A DNA stretch of 64,000 nt from Hybos culiciformis (lineage: Eukaryota > Arthropoda > Insecta > Diptera > Hybotidae). Positions 37,191 through 50,500 of the stretch are shown in pieces. Within the stretch, counting starts at the first letter, position 1, and every line of letters begins with the position of its first letter. The notes beneath the pieces are model-generated. The model worked only from the letters and a program-made list of their open reading frames with translations. It was not told the origin of the DNA and did no database searches. The stretch covers positions 98,961,322 through 99,025,321 of the forward strand of contig OZ023274.1 of the NCBI GenBank assembly GCA_964007475.1, read 5' to 3'. Made by a program: the position numbers and the translations under genes.

Positions 37191-38170
37191 CCTTTCATAA
37201 TATCTGTTGCTCTGACAGAGAAAACGAACCTTATTATATATACAAAGTCTAATTTCCTTTTTCTTCAGATTAACAATTGAACAAAAATATCTTTATCCCC
37301 TGCGAAAATTCCAAAAAATAACTCAAGTGTTTAGAACAGTTTTGCCATTATTGTTTTGAAAAAATAAAAATAAAATAAAATAAAGTATTATTTATAATTA
37401 TTGGTATTGTGGGAAGAGGTCTACTTAAATCAATTGTTTCATATCTCTAGGCTAGAAATTTCATTAAAACTACTTGATAATATAAGATATTAGAGTAGGC
37501 TCACATAAAAACATTTTTGACCTAAAAACCTCAAATTTTGGTCTCTACTGAAAAAAAAGAGTGGACGAAGATAAGAGCCCTTTTCAATGTAGCCATCATG
37601 TAATATATAGGTATTTGTTGATTTTTATATACTTGTAAGTTCCTTCGAAAGAATACGTTGGCATATTGATTGTATGTATGATTGCTCAAAAAAAGAAAAA
37701 CAATTTTTTTTTTTTGCAAAAAACATTTATTTAATTTGCATTTTTCTGATTTACATATTAAATGAAAAGCAAATAAAATGAAATTACTAAAATAATAATA
37801 TAAGCTTCTATCTACAATAATAATATATAAATAATTATAATACATTTTGTTCATTTATATTTCATGTTAAAATAAAATATTATTGTATATATTTTTGAAA
37901 ATAAAAATTCAAATACAAAAAAAAGAGCAAAGAAATAATGAAAAATAATTATAAATAAAATGCCTCTCTGAAATCATAGAATTAAATTAATAATGCCAGC
38001 AAAAGAATGCACAATGTTAGTGTTGAGAAATTATAACAAAAGCTGATTTTAAATTATGTTTAAGCATAAACATATAATAATATATAATTTTATTATTTTT
38101 TTTATTCATTCATCATCGTTTTCCAATCATTGATCCATCAATGTTTAATTCAGAATTTCACTGAAGCATT
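37191..38170. other. Intergenic / 3' region, nothing recognised
   Basis: AT-rich DNA between the outer hAT-type element and the last exon of the tail-anchored repeat gene. Minus-strand polyadenylation hexamers (TTTATT on the plus strand) occur at 38101-38106 and 38088-38093, suitably placed for the 38171 stop codon. No gene is seen; the minus-strand frame at 37531-37854 is Phe/Tyr/Lys-rich noise. Confidence 0.45.
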
Positions 38171-41100
38171 TTATTGTATAATTTTTCTTTCCCTTCTTTT
38201 TACCTCACTTCTTTCTTCAGTGACCTCAGATACAGTTACAGATTGACCAAGTTTTTTTTTCTTCCCTTTTTCCTCTGTAATAAACAAAAAAAAAATATTT
38301 ATTTATGAAAGATATATGTTAAAATAATGAAGATAATATTTTTCTTTAAAATGTATATAAAAGCAAAAATTTGAAATTTTCAACCATATCCCAGAAAATG
38401 AAAAATGCTATAGATAGGTACTTGGTATATATGTGTACCTACCAAATTTACCAAAATAAATAAAACTATTTTATATTATATAGTTTTGTCTTTTTGGTAC
38501 GAATTTTATGATATATTTTTTCAGCTTCATCATTTAACTTTTTAAAAATCATTTAAACTTAAAAAAAAAAAACTATATAAATATATACCTTACCTACCTT
38601 GTTCTTCTCACAACTAGTGAAACAATAGGTATGAAAAATAATAAGTAATACATATATATTTAATTATGCAATGCAATAAAAATAAATGTCATAAAGAGAA
38701 TTCATTAAATATGAGTAATATGACTAAATTAATGTATTTTCTAATAGACATAACACAGCCGGGCTCTGGGATAAATGAGTTTTGACATATATATCAATCA
38801 TTTTATATAAATAAAATGTAAAGTTTATTTCAATTAACTTAAATAATAAATGATGTTAAAAACACTAAGTACTTCTACACCGAGTAAAATAATAAATATA
38901 TTAAAAAGCAAATTATTTATTAAAATAGTGAATATTATATTACTAACAATAACAACTTAAGAATAATTTTTAATGAACCCACCTTCACACTCAAATAACA
39001 AAATATTAATTTAATATTAAATTAGTGTTAGATACTTGTTAAACTTACTTTTTTTTATCTAATTAGTATCACTCTATCACTCATAAATCATTATTCGATG
39101 GATAAGTTTTAAATATTAATTAACTAATAATAATTCTAGGTCTTAATAAATATACGTATGTTACTATCGATGAGCCTGTCTTTCCATTTTATAACCACCA
39201 TGTTATAAGAGTCATTGTCAATATTGTCAAAATAAGCAGTAACAACGACCTTACAGCCATCGTCGATTCTAGATGTTGAAAAATTTAAACAATATTTTCA
39301 TTAAAAATTTTTGATTTAATTTGAAAGAAATAAAACTTTGTAAATTAGAAAAGTTCTGAGAAGTGAAATTAAAATCATGTTCCGGAAATTAAAATAATGT
39401 TTAAAAATAAAATTTGATTTAAAGATTATAATGAAATTGAATTCTAAATCTAACCTTTTGTATAAATATTAAAAATTTGAAACTTTCGAATTCAATCAAT
39501 TGTATCAAATTCAAAAATCTAATGTATTGTATTAGTCATTCCACTTATATGATATTAAGTATTATATATGTAAATAGTTATGTTTAAAAATATGAAAAAA
39601 AATATATGTATAGAATATTACAAAATTTCAAGACCGGGTTTTTATTGGAATTATTATTATGTTGATTAGTAGTAGCTTGTTACAATTCAGCAAGTTTTGG
39701 AATGAGTAATAAATGATGTTGTTATGCAAAATTTTTGGGAGATATAAAAAACATTACTCTAAAAACTTTACTTTGTCACTCTTTTTGCATACATATTTAA
39801 TCAAAAAATATAAATTCAATCAGTAATTTAAAAAAAATAAACTTAAATTTTTTCGCAAAGAATATTAAGGTTGAAAGTTTCAGCAAGATAAGGATTGAGA
39901 AGCTAGCAATCGATAATTACTTACGAGTTGAAGAAATTTTTTGTGTAGAAGTTAGTTCAGAGAGTTTTTTGGTTGTTTCAAATGTTCTGGTTGTTGGTTC
40001 ACCTGGCTCAATAACTTCTTCTTCGTATTCTTCAACAATTTCTTCACCAGAGGAGTCACCATCGGCAGCTGGAACAGGATCATATACAGTTTTGCTCGAT
40101 TTCTTTACGATACCCTCGGCAGTAATTGTTGTATAATGATACTCGGTGCCTCCTTGAATTTTTTTAGTCTCCACGGTTGTAACATCTCCGGGCCGCTCTG
40201 ATGGTATAACTTTCTTCTCACTATCTTTTGAAGCAATCTTGGTTGTTTTTGTAACATCTTTATGTTTCTGAGCCTCTCTTAATTGTTTTTGGTATTGTCG
40301 AATTTCCTCTTCAGTCATTTCGCATTCTTCCTCTTAAAAATAACGATAATTATTAGTAAGCACAAAAATTAAAAGAGAACCAATTAATTCTAAAAAATGG
40401 AAACCAAGAGCTTATAAACGTGTCAAGAAAGATTGTGTGAAGATTATATTTGTTAATTTTATATTTTCTTACCTTCATAAACAGTTTTGGTCGATGTTAC
40501 AGTTGTGCCATCCTTCTTTAATGTAGAGTAAATGAATTCAGTTCCTATATATAATAAATGAAAAAAAAAATTAAAATAAAAGTAACACAAAACTTTGTGA
40601 TAGGTAATAAATGAATTTTATCTACTATTTCAGTTTTAATAAGTTTACAACCTACCTCCAGGCACTTTTCTTTGATTTACTACAGTAGTTTTTTCACCAG
40701 GCTTATCAAAAAACTCAGGTGGTGCTGGTGGACCACTTAATGCTTTTGGCTTCTTCTTCTTAGCTTCTTTTTTTTCTGTCATTGCTTGAATTGTTTCTTC
40801 ATCAAATGAGTCCGTACGGGTCGAAGAAGTTCTCACCGATGATACACGACGACGCTCTTCAGTTTTTTTTTCGGTTTTAACAGAATACTCTGAATTTTCT
40901 TGAACGTTAGATTGTTGATGTTTTGATTGATTTGTTTGCTGATTGACTTGTTGATTTTGTTGGACAAGTTTGTTTTGCTTGGTATCCTTTTTAGCAACTG
41001 TCTGCTTATCTTGCTGATTTTTGATCATATTTTCATCTACGCCTTGATCATAGAAAGTTTTAACTTCGGTACTTGATGATCCATCTTCATAAACAGTTGT

Positions 41101-41509
41101 ATAAACCTAAAAAAATTATTTCAAATTGTAATCTTTAATTAAACAGATGCACATTTTTTTGTTTACGAACTTCTTCCCTGCCATTTGGAATTTTCCGGTG
41201 TGCTACTGTAGTTTTTCCTTTCATATTCTTGTGTTTTTTATTAAAATCCTCCATTTGGTCTTCTGGCACAGGTTTTGGATCATAAAAACTTTTAACTTGT
41301 GTTTTCTTCGTTCCATTGGGCTGAGGAGTCACAATATGCATTTCATATCCGCCAGGAATATGTTTATATGTAATAGTAGAATTAGTTGATCTATCAAATT
41401 CTACTTTACCATCTTCAATGTCGGCAGAAGTTAATCTTGCTACAAAATTGTGAATATCGTTGATATTATTTAAGTTTTTGTTTAATTTTCTGTTAGTAAC
41501 AGCAACCAT
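38171..41509 (-). CDS. Unrecognised repeat-module protein with alternative soluble or tail-anchored C-termini
   Basis: Minus-strand exons are 41509..41171, 41106..40656, 40544..40473 and 40332..39925, then either 38274..38171 (457 residues) or 39268..39189 (449 residues). All joins are in phase. Four modules of about 38 residues share TTV-x-x-(R/K)K-x-P-G-G-x-E-Y-x-Y-T-T...DGT...S-K-T-V-Y-D-P: PGGYEMHIVTPQPNGTKK...SFYDP, NGREEVYTTVYEDGS...TFYDQ, GGTEFIYSTLKKDGT...KTVYE and GGTEYHYTTITAEG...KTVYDP. Between modules 2 and 3 lies a Gln/Asn/Lys-rich linker and then SGPPAPPEFFD; after module 4 an acidic EEIVEEYEEEVIEPGEP. One tail is Lys/Arg-rich and charged, the other a hydrophobic segment. The family is not recognised; a cytoskeletal or muscle membrane role is only a guess. 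Uncertain points are that exon 1 may begin at an acceptor at 41439 rather than the ATG at 41509, and that its donor (GTTCGT) is weak. Confidence 0.75.
39189..39268 (-). CDS. Alternative last exon encoding a C-terminal transmembrane tail
   Basis: The acceptor CATCTAG at 39270-39269 is followed by 80 bp. Joined in phase 1 to the donor at 39925 (TCAACTC/GTAAGT), it reads Q-S-T-M-A-V-R, then SLLLLILTILTMTLITWWL, then TAA. That is an uninterrupted hydrophobic helix of about 18 residues ending two or three residues before the stop, after a single Arg: the layout of a tail-anchored membrane protein. The other last exon (38274..38171) uses the same phase, so the two are mutually compatible choices. 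A different frame of this stretch is also open (DDGCKVVVTAYFDN...), but it does not fit the phase of exon 4. Confidence 0.6.
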
Positions 41510-44434
41510 AAATTAATTATTTTTAAAAGCAAAACAAGTAACATAAAAATTTTAAACACGTAACCATATGTTTTATTAATGTTAGTAAAATTTAGAAAAT
41601 TTAATATTACTATATTATTAATTTTTAAGATTATCTTAAATCTAGAAGTTAACTATCACATTTTTTTGTGGTGTGGTAGTTTAATATTTTAATTAATTTA
41701 AAAAAATTAAAAAAATATCTAATCGTTAAAGTGATTCTTTTCATTATGTATATTTAAAAATAAAACAAGAGATTATAGAATATCGAGATATAATTAAATT
41801 ATCATTAAGTTTATGAATATTGAATTAGATGTTTGTAAAATAGGTAATTGCGTATTGAAATTGCTCGGAAAAGTTCTTGTGGCTTTTACTAAATAATATT
41901 TTGGTGACATGATTGTTATAATACATATAACATTATTTAAATTATAAAATCTTTAATTTAATGTTATTATATTATTTATTTTTTATCCGTGAAGTCGTTA
42001 TTACATATATATTTGTTAGCATATTTAATAATTGTTATTTTACTTTTGTAAGCTTTGTCTTGTTAACAACAACACCAATATTATTAGAAGGTTTATCAGT
42101 TTCAATTTTAATTTTTGCCGTATTTGTTAAATCATTTAATTTTGATATCTTTCCTAAATAAACAAGAAATAAAAGATGAACTTGTTAGTAAAAAAAACAA
42201 CTCAAATTAGCAAAATAATAATTTTCATAAAATTGAAAGACCATATGTATAATGTTTTCCACATAAAAAACATATTGGTTTGATTGGTTACAAAAAATTT
42301 GTGTGAAATTCAAAAATCAATTTTATGAATAATACTATTTAATCGTCATCAAATTCATTTGTTTAATTTAATTATTGTTTGAATGTTTTACTTCAAATTG
42401 TAATCTAATTTTGTGTGTGTTTTAATGTTTTAATTAAATGTTTCATTTGTATTTTTAAGCAAATAGAAATATTTATGTAAAATATCGAATGTAGAAGAGT
42501 GTAGAAAGAAAGTTATCAAATATTTGTACAGTAGATAACTAGTAACTAAAGCGCTGAAGCCGTATAAAAGTAAAATTATATGAAAATGTATAACGAAGAT
42601 GATGAATTCAGACGGCCTTTTTGACATTTCGCGGCATTCAACCGATTCAATAACATTAAGTTTATTCCAATATTTATTAATAACTTAATCACCTTTAATT
42701 AAAAATTCTACAACTTTCTAATTTAAAAGTCGTGCAATTTGTAATTGTGACAAAAAGATAAAAATATAATTTAAAAAATTACATTGCACTATTTTACAAT
42801 ATAATTCTCATTAGAGTCTTCCTGGTTCCGAAACCAGAAAGTTGATATGCCAGTATATTAGATTTACCTGAAGAATAAAAACAGATTTTGAATATCGAGA
42901 ACAAAAATTATAGTGTACCTATTAATATTTATATTTCACATAATTTCTAAAAATCCTAGAAATATAAATAAATTAAAAAAAAAAAATAATAATTTGTAAA
43001 AAAAAAATCTGAAAAATTTACTAGTTTTTAATCGTTTTTATCCTAGTTTCATGTTATATATGTATTTGTAAATTATGAAAGTTCTGTAGGTACTCAACTC
43101 GACTTTTACATATAAGGTAAAGTGACTAATAGTGTGAATCGTAAAAAAATCAAATTTAAAATAAAAATAAATTATATTATTTGTATTCTTAATAACATTA
43201 GGAAATTGTTTAAAATATGCGATACGTTAAAATTTAAAATGTTTTGCTTATTTATTACGAATCATGCAGAATCTACAAATTGTCACTTTTGTGATATTTC
43301 TGTTCACTTTTCAAAACTTAACTTTAAATTAATACATCATGATTTTATGTTTCATGTAGTTTAATTTTTAGTTTGTTAATGTTTTTGTTTTCATCGAAGT
43401 GAAAAGAAATTTTACAAATGTAACTGACGCCAAAGCCCCAATTTATGATTTGATCTCACCATTTTTATAAACAATTTAAATGTACATGTAAATAAAATAA
43501 ATAGAAAATACGAATTACAATAAAAATTAAAATGTTAAAAAATCAGCTAGATAACTAGATAAAAAATTACATAGGACTTACATAAAGAAAACTGAAAATC
43601 TCTAAATAAAATATAGATAAAAACTAATATAATTGAGGAAATTGAAAATAAAACTAATTTAATTGAACTAATTTTTTTTATCTTTATTCAAATATTTTTA
43701 TTATAATTAAATGAAACAAAATTCCAAAAGTTAATAATGCCCTTCGTAAAGTTTTAAATTAACAATAATTTGAAAATTTATCTTTTTCAAAATAAAAACA
43801 AATAATTAATTTTATTTTCTTCAAATACCTAGTTTTATGTTTCATGACAGACATTTTTGACGCTATGACAACTGAATAAATTAATAATTTTATGAATTTC
43901 CAAGTAAAATTTGCACGAAATTACAAAATATATATCAATAATAAAACGCCCAATCAATTTATGCAACTTACAATGAAATTCTAATAAGCTCTATAAGAAT
44001 AATATATTATGGCTCCAAATAGACCAAAATAATGATTTAATTTTATTTGTATTTTTTTTTAATATGAATTATTTTTTTATTCGTTGAATTAAAACAAATA
44101 TAATGTAAAGCTTGATTTAATGTTTAGGTTGATTTATCTTTTAACAAGTTTTCATATTTTAATAAAAGTGCAAATTTTTTGATATTTTGTAAGATATAAA
44201 TTCATAATATACTTATATCTTATAGATATCTTTATAATGATTTTTCATGAAACACATACATATCAAAAAAGTACGAAATTTTATAAGTATGAAACATAAA
44301 ACATACAAGGTATTTATTGGAAATTGTAAAAAAAAAATTATAACATAATTTTTGAAAAATAAATTTTATTAATTAAATAAATTATAATATTTAATGTTTT
44401 GTGTAACAATGGTGCAAGATGATACTCTTCTTAA
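41510..44434. other. Intergenic region between the repeat-module gene and glycogenin
   Basis: About 2.9 kb of AT-rich DNA upstream (5') of the repeat-module gene and downstream of glycogenin, so it should hold the former's promoter and possibly more 5' exons. A slightly GC-raised patch at 42590-42660 (GGCCTTTTTGACATTTCGCG) is the best candidate for a start region. No other convincing exon was found. Confidence 0.4.
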
Positions 44435-44440
44435 TTTATT
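44435..44440 (-). terminator. Glycogenin polyadenylation hexamer
   Basis: AATAAA on the minus strand, 80 bp past the glycogenin stop codon. Several overlapping AT-rich alternatives lie nearby, so the exact site is uncertain. Confidence 0.4.
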
Positions 44441-44519
44441 TTTATATGAAATATTTATTTAAATACAAAATGTTGTGTGTAACGTTTATGTTTTTAAATA
44501 ATGTTTTGTATATTTTAGT

Positions 44520-47500
44520 TTACATACTAGCAGACTTTGGTTCTTCAGCTGCTGGTTTTCCTTCGGATAAAGTTTCAGAAATTTTCTTCCAAATATTTTC
44601 AAATGAATCTTTTCCACTGTAATCAATTTGTCCCATTTCCCAACATTGACGTCGCATATGTTGTTCGTATGCATCTTGTTCAGGAGTACGGGGTTCACCT
44701 AATTTAAGTGATGCTAGAGCTCCTGCCAAGCCAGCCTAAAATTTATCATTTATATTTTAGTAGGACAATTAATTGAAATAATATAACAATTGTATTCAAT
44801 TGTTATTTTAATATACATAATATAAGCATAAACATTATTCGTAAACATAACAAATTTAAAACAAAATTAATATTTTAGTTAAAATTAAATGCATTATTTT
44901 CATATAGTGCGTTTCTTCTTATTTCGCTCTTTTATAATTTTTTAAACTAATTCATTACTAACTATATTTGCTCTATAAAGACTAAATACATTACAAGGGG
45001 TTGCATTGTATTTACATAAATGTAATAAAAGGCAATTTAAGAACTATTTCAAATTTTATCAGCAGTACTGGTAATGGTTAATGAAATAATAAATAAAAGA
45101 ATAAATATAAAGAAAGCAAAGTAGGTATTTTCAATTATCAACAGGAAAAATAGTCCATAAATCATTTAGTAGTTATTATCTGTTTGAAATTAATATTGGA
45201 AACTATTTCAATCGGAATAAATTATTATCCTTATTTTTAAACGAACGAAAAAATATATATGAACTATTTTGAACTATATACGACAATTTTAACTACTTTT
45301 TTAAAGTACAATAATTACAAAAAATACAAATCAAAAGCAGTATATTTCGATAACGAATGTATTATCAGATCACTTTAAATTTAATGCATTTAATTATATA
45401 AAACTTTTTATGGAAAACATGCAATTGAATATTATTATTTTTTCATGCGATTTCTAATACAATTATATATTTATTTGACATAAAAAAGCCTAGAAAAATT
45501 AATTTCAATATTCAAATTTAAAATTGAAGCAGTTTCAAACAATCAATATTGATATAGTTATTGTTTTGTTTTTGAGTCCATCCAAACAGGAAAAATTCGA
45601 TTCAATTTTATTCGATTGTAAATTTTTATAAATTTTTTATGAACATTGACAAATTATCTTCTATCATAATATTATAAGGCAACAAATCCCTGATATGTTG
45701 AAACATTAGTTTTATGACATATGCAAGCAATTAAAAATTCTAGAAAATTCACCGTAACAGGCATGATCTATGCCTAGTTTTTGTATTTCTTAATCAAAAC
45801 TGACATCAAAATTCAACTTTTAAATTTTTTTTGGCTTTCTCTAGGCTTTTATATAGAAATTCATGCATATTTTTAATTTTATACAATTTATCACAAAGTG
45901 AATATTAATTTTTTTTGTTGCAATAAAGTTTTTCTATATATGTAATTAGATTTTAGAGAAGTTATTTTGAAAATCTAAATCAGAAAATGCGATAGATGTT
46001 GTTATTAATTTTTTGACGTAATTTTGGTTGTCCAATTTTATCACACCAAATTGGATCACGCTCAATTCGATCGTGAAACAGAATTTATTTCTCTTGAATA
46101 TAAGTAAATAAATAAATTGTTTTTATAATTATGTTTTTTAATCAAATTTTCGCTAGGCTTGATTTAAAATCATTTATCCTTGTTTTAATTATCTTTATAG
46201 AATGTAAGTTAATAATTAATGCTATATTTTTATAGGAAAGTTATTGTTTTTCTTGTTCGACACTTTTTCATTTTTTTTAATAATATTTGAAATAGTAAAT
46301 TGCAACAACTTTTATTGAAATAAGGTACTTAATTATGTATTACATATAACACATATTACACATACTTTCATGCCATGAAGAAGATTAATGAATGAGATTT
46401 TATATTTAACAAAATGATACAAAAATGGAAGAATAACACAGAACACCAGTACCCTGAATTTTAATACGAAAAACTGAGAATTTAATGCATAAATATTAAT
46501 TTTACCCGCACAGAGCAATTAAAAAGTTATTAAGTTAATAATATACATAATATACATAGGTTCTTGTATACATATTCAGAGATTTTATAATAATATTTCC
46601 TACATTAAAATTTTATAAGAAATAGTATTTTTAAGGAAACAACAATTATCTCAATGTATTGTTATAGCTCGAACGATAGCTTGGATTTGTGTGTGGTGTA
46701 TATAACACATATTCTTAATAAACACCTTAATTTGCTCTTTTTAATCCTTTACCCAATGAATTATTATTATTATTACACTGTGATCCCATTGGCATTAACC
46801 TTATTTGTAACATACCTCTTTATCTGTTGAATCATTTTCAACGATTTTTTCTTCTTTATTAGAATTGTATTCAGTTTTACTACTACTACCTTTATTACTT
46901 GAAATAGTAGTATCACTTTGATTTTTATAACTATTATTATCGCTACTAATATCATTTTTATTAGTATTATCGACATCAGTATTCTTATGACTTTTTACGA
47001 TTTCAGTGTTAACACTACTAGTGCTTATATTATTGTTATTTTTTTTACTATCATATTTGTTACAACTATTATCATTCTTACTAATCGTTTTTTTATTATT
47101 CTCCAAATTTTTGTTATCATAATAGTAATTTTCATTATTTTTATTATCATTATTTTTATTATCATTATTTTTGATTGTATTTGAAGCTAAATCTAAAATT
47201 TTATTTTTAACTTCTTGAAAAAATTTATTTTCTTTAAATTTTTTATCACTTTTAACATATCCCCCTACTTCAGGTTCTGGTTTATTAGATTCATGACTGT
47301 AATCGTCGTCGCTACTCAAGCTATCGTCGTCTAAATTAAATGACTTCTTTAAATTCTCATAATAATCTTCCCATGGATCATGAAATTCTATAGAATCCAC
47401 ATAAAGTGCCAAATTATTGTCTGTGATCAGTTGTGCAAAATAATTCTATAAAATGTTATTAGAATAATATATGTTGTATAATATTTTTAAGTATATTTTA

Positions 47501-50500
47501 ATAGTTTTTGTATTGGATAATAGAAATTAATACAGAATATTTCGAATCATTTACGAAAGTGTTTTTTAATTTCAACTCCAAATGACCTTATTTCTAATAA
47601 ATTTAATGTTAAAAGGTTGTCTATAATAACTTGTTCCAATTTCGAACAAATCTATAACATTATTTAAATAAAATGTTTTTTTAGAAGTACTCAAATCAAA
47701 TACTTTTTTTTTTAAGTTTTATTTTTTCTAAAAAGAAAACTCAAAAATTTAACCTTTGCCAATTAACTCAACAAGATGCCTTTAAAATACATTTAGTAGT
47801 ACAGAGATAGGGAAAAATTATAAACAATATTTATTTAAGTAAATTAAAAAAAAAAACTACCATTATAATTTAAAGATTGGCTGAATGAAGAAAATAATAT
47901 TTACCATGCTAATAACGATGTGCGTGTGCATTAACAATCCTTACTGATATAATTAACAATGGTGTAAAAGATATTAACGAAATTAAATGAATGTACTTGA
48001 AATAAAAACATTTAAGCATTACTAACACTTACGTTCAAATAATTCATTGCATATGTACACAAATCAAAATATTAATCAATAATGCAATGCCAAATTTTTT
48101 AGAACAACTTAGTGATTATATTTATGAGAAAAACATTTTCAAGATAACATAAAGTAGAAATTCATACAAAATATATAAAAAATCATATGCTCAAGTTTAG
48201 AGTAAATGGCCCAAGGGATTTTCTACTTATTGTCATGTGCAAAACTGTTAGGAAAATATCGAAAATTTTTGGAAAGATTCTATATCTACATCTGACATAT
48301 TAATTTCATCTTCTGTCTATAGAGTTCATAGTTTTTTTTAGAGAAAATCAAGTATTTAAGTTTACTATTCACAACTACTATACACTACAGAAAACAGTGC
48401 AACCGATATACCTTGCTTGATAAAAAATTTTCGCAATATTTTTTATCGGTGTTTAATCTATTTCTGTTACTAAAATATACAAAGAAAAATGAGCCATTAT
48501 CTCTAAAAATTAAAAAAAAAAAAACTTAATTATGATCACACACCTTTCTACACTAAACTAAATATTGAAAATAAATTTTTTTTTGCTAATTTTTAAATAT
48601 TTTAATAAATGTTTCACATGTGGAACTCTTACCTCGGGTTTATTGTAGCTTTGAGGCTTGAATTATTTTTATAATTATTTTTTTCATATTGTAAAGAAAA
48701 ATATTTAATTATTAAAATTATTTGCACTCGTAAAATTCAAAAATTAGTTTGAAAAAGTGTTAAGAAAAAATTTATGTTTTATGTAAATTAATATAAAATT
48801 TAAATTCTTAAATAAAGATTTTGATTAACTTAAAACTTACCATTTCAGAACTTAACGATGAATGAACGTGTTCACAGAAAATATTCCACCATAATTGTAT
48901 AAATTCAGAAGCATGTGCGTAATCATTTGGAGTATGCGCTTGTTTACTGCTCGAATCAAAAGAAATCAACCAGGGTTTCAATTTTCCAGCAAAATGTAAA
49001 ATTCTAATTTGATCTCTGAATCTAAAATTTGAAGAAAGAATATTTAATAAAATATCTCAAAATTATTTTAGGAGAATTTCAACAGATACCAACACTATGG
49101 TATGAAGATAGTGAACAATAATTACTTAAATGAAAATATTAGTTTCTCTAATCCTTTATATTCATATAGTAGAAATTAAGTATGATGTCCGAAATAATAG
49201 AAATTATTGCAATGTGGTTTTGACTTCACTTACTGTTTAAATGCTGGTAAATAAACATATGATGCAAATGCTGCTGTATTATAAGTAAATGGCAAGTGCT
49301 TTGATATGTCTTTTGTTGCCCAATCAGAGAAATATTGATTTAATAATCCCTGATCCCCACCATCAAAACTACCATGTTGGACCGCAAATTCCATTATTTT
49401 TCCGAAAGTATCCAAACTTGGACGATACACAAAGACACCAGAGTTGAAACAATCTGGCCAACTAACATCCGGTGCGGCTGATAGTTCTTCTCGCTCAAAG
49501 AGTTCGTCACAGTTTTTCAACACCTAAAATGAGGAAATTATTATTTCTACTATATGATCAAGGTATTCTCTTTTTTTTGAACAGGAATGAAATGAAAAAA
49601 GTTTATCTTCCAAAAACGTTTGCAAAGTGGCAATTATATAATACTTAAATTTATCAACGCTCAATGTTTAAAGTTTTTTTGGTTTTACACATTTTGTTCT
49701 AATCCGTTTTTAATAAAGTATTATCTGTCTACAGAAATTACATTACTGATTTGATAAAAATTCTTACCAAAGTATCGGCATCCAAAAATACACATTTTTC
49801 AAATTGAATTAATCTCCAGCAATGCAACTTTGTAAATGTTATCCCTAATTCTGGACGTTGTAATAATGCTAAATTTGCTGAATCTTGTGAATCCATTATA
49901 TTAACTTCTTGTACAATATTGTACACGTCTTTTAATTTATTTCTCATAGCATCTGAGACGCCTGGTGTTACAAGACATGCTAGTTGATGTACAGTATGTG
50001 CACGTTTCAATGAATTTGCCACAACTAAAGCGCCCAATGAATATGTATCATTTGTTGCTAAAGTAACCCAAGCATTCTCTAAAATTAAGAAAAAAAATGT
50101 TTAATTTATTAATACTGTTAATTTAATTTTACGTTTATTAATGTGTATATACTATACATATGCCAATATTATTAAAAGTAGTATAAGTAAAAAATATATA
50201 TACATTTCGATGCACTTCGATTTGATTATCTTTCTTAAATCAAGTTGATTTCTTTCGTTCAGTAACTAACATTTCGATATGGAAACTTACGATATGCGAA
50301 AATGGGTTAATTTTTTCGTAAATTGGTACAAAAAAGAAGAACTGGTTCATATATTTAAATTGATTTAATATAAAAAAAAATAAAAAGGTTTCCATAAATT
50401 ATATAAAATTGGTTTTCCAAAAATCCAATAACTATAAGTCAATTTCAAATAAGTAAAAAAAAATTATTTTACAATGTCATTGCCTTTTTTTCAGACATCA

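Noticed and set aside
42430..42627. 65-codon minus-strand hydrophobic frame starting MSKRPSEF
   Set aside because: The start looks reasonable but the rest is composition-driven, and no splice link to the repeat-module gene could be phased.
46918..47184. Plus-strand frame of 88 Ile/Thr/Val-rich codons
   Set aside because: Antisense shadow of the Asn-rich glycogenin exon.
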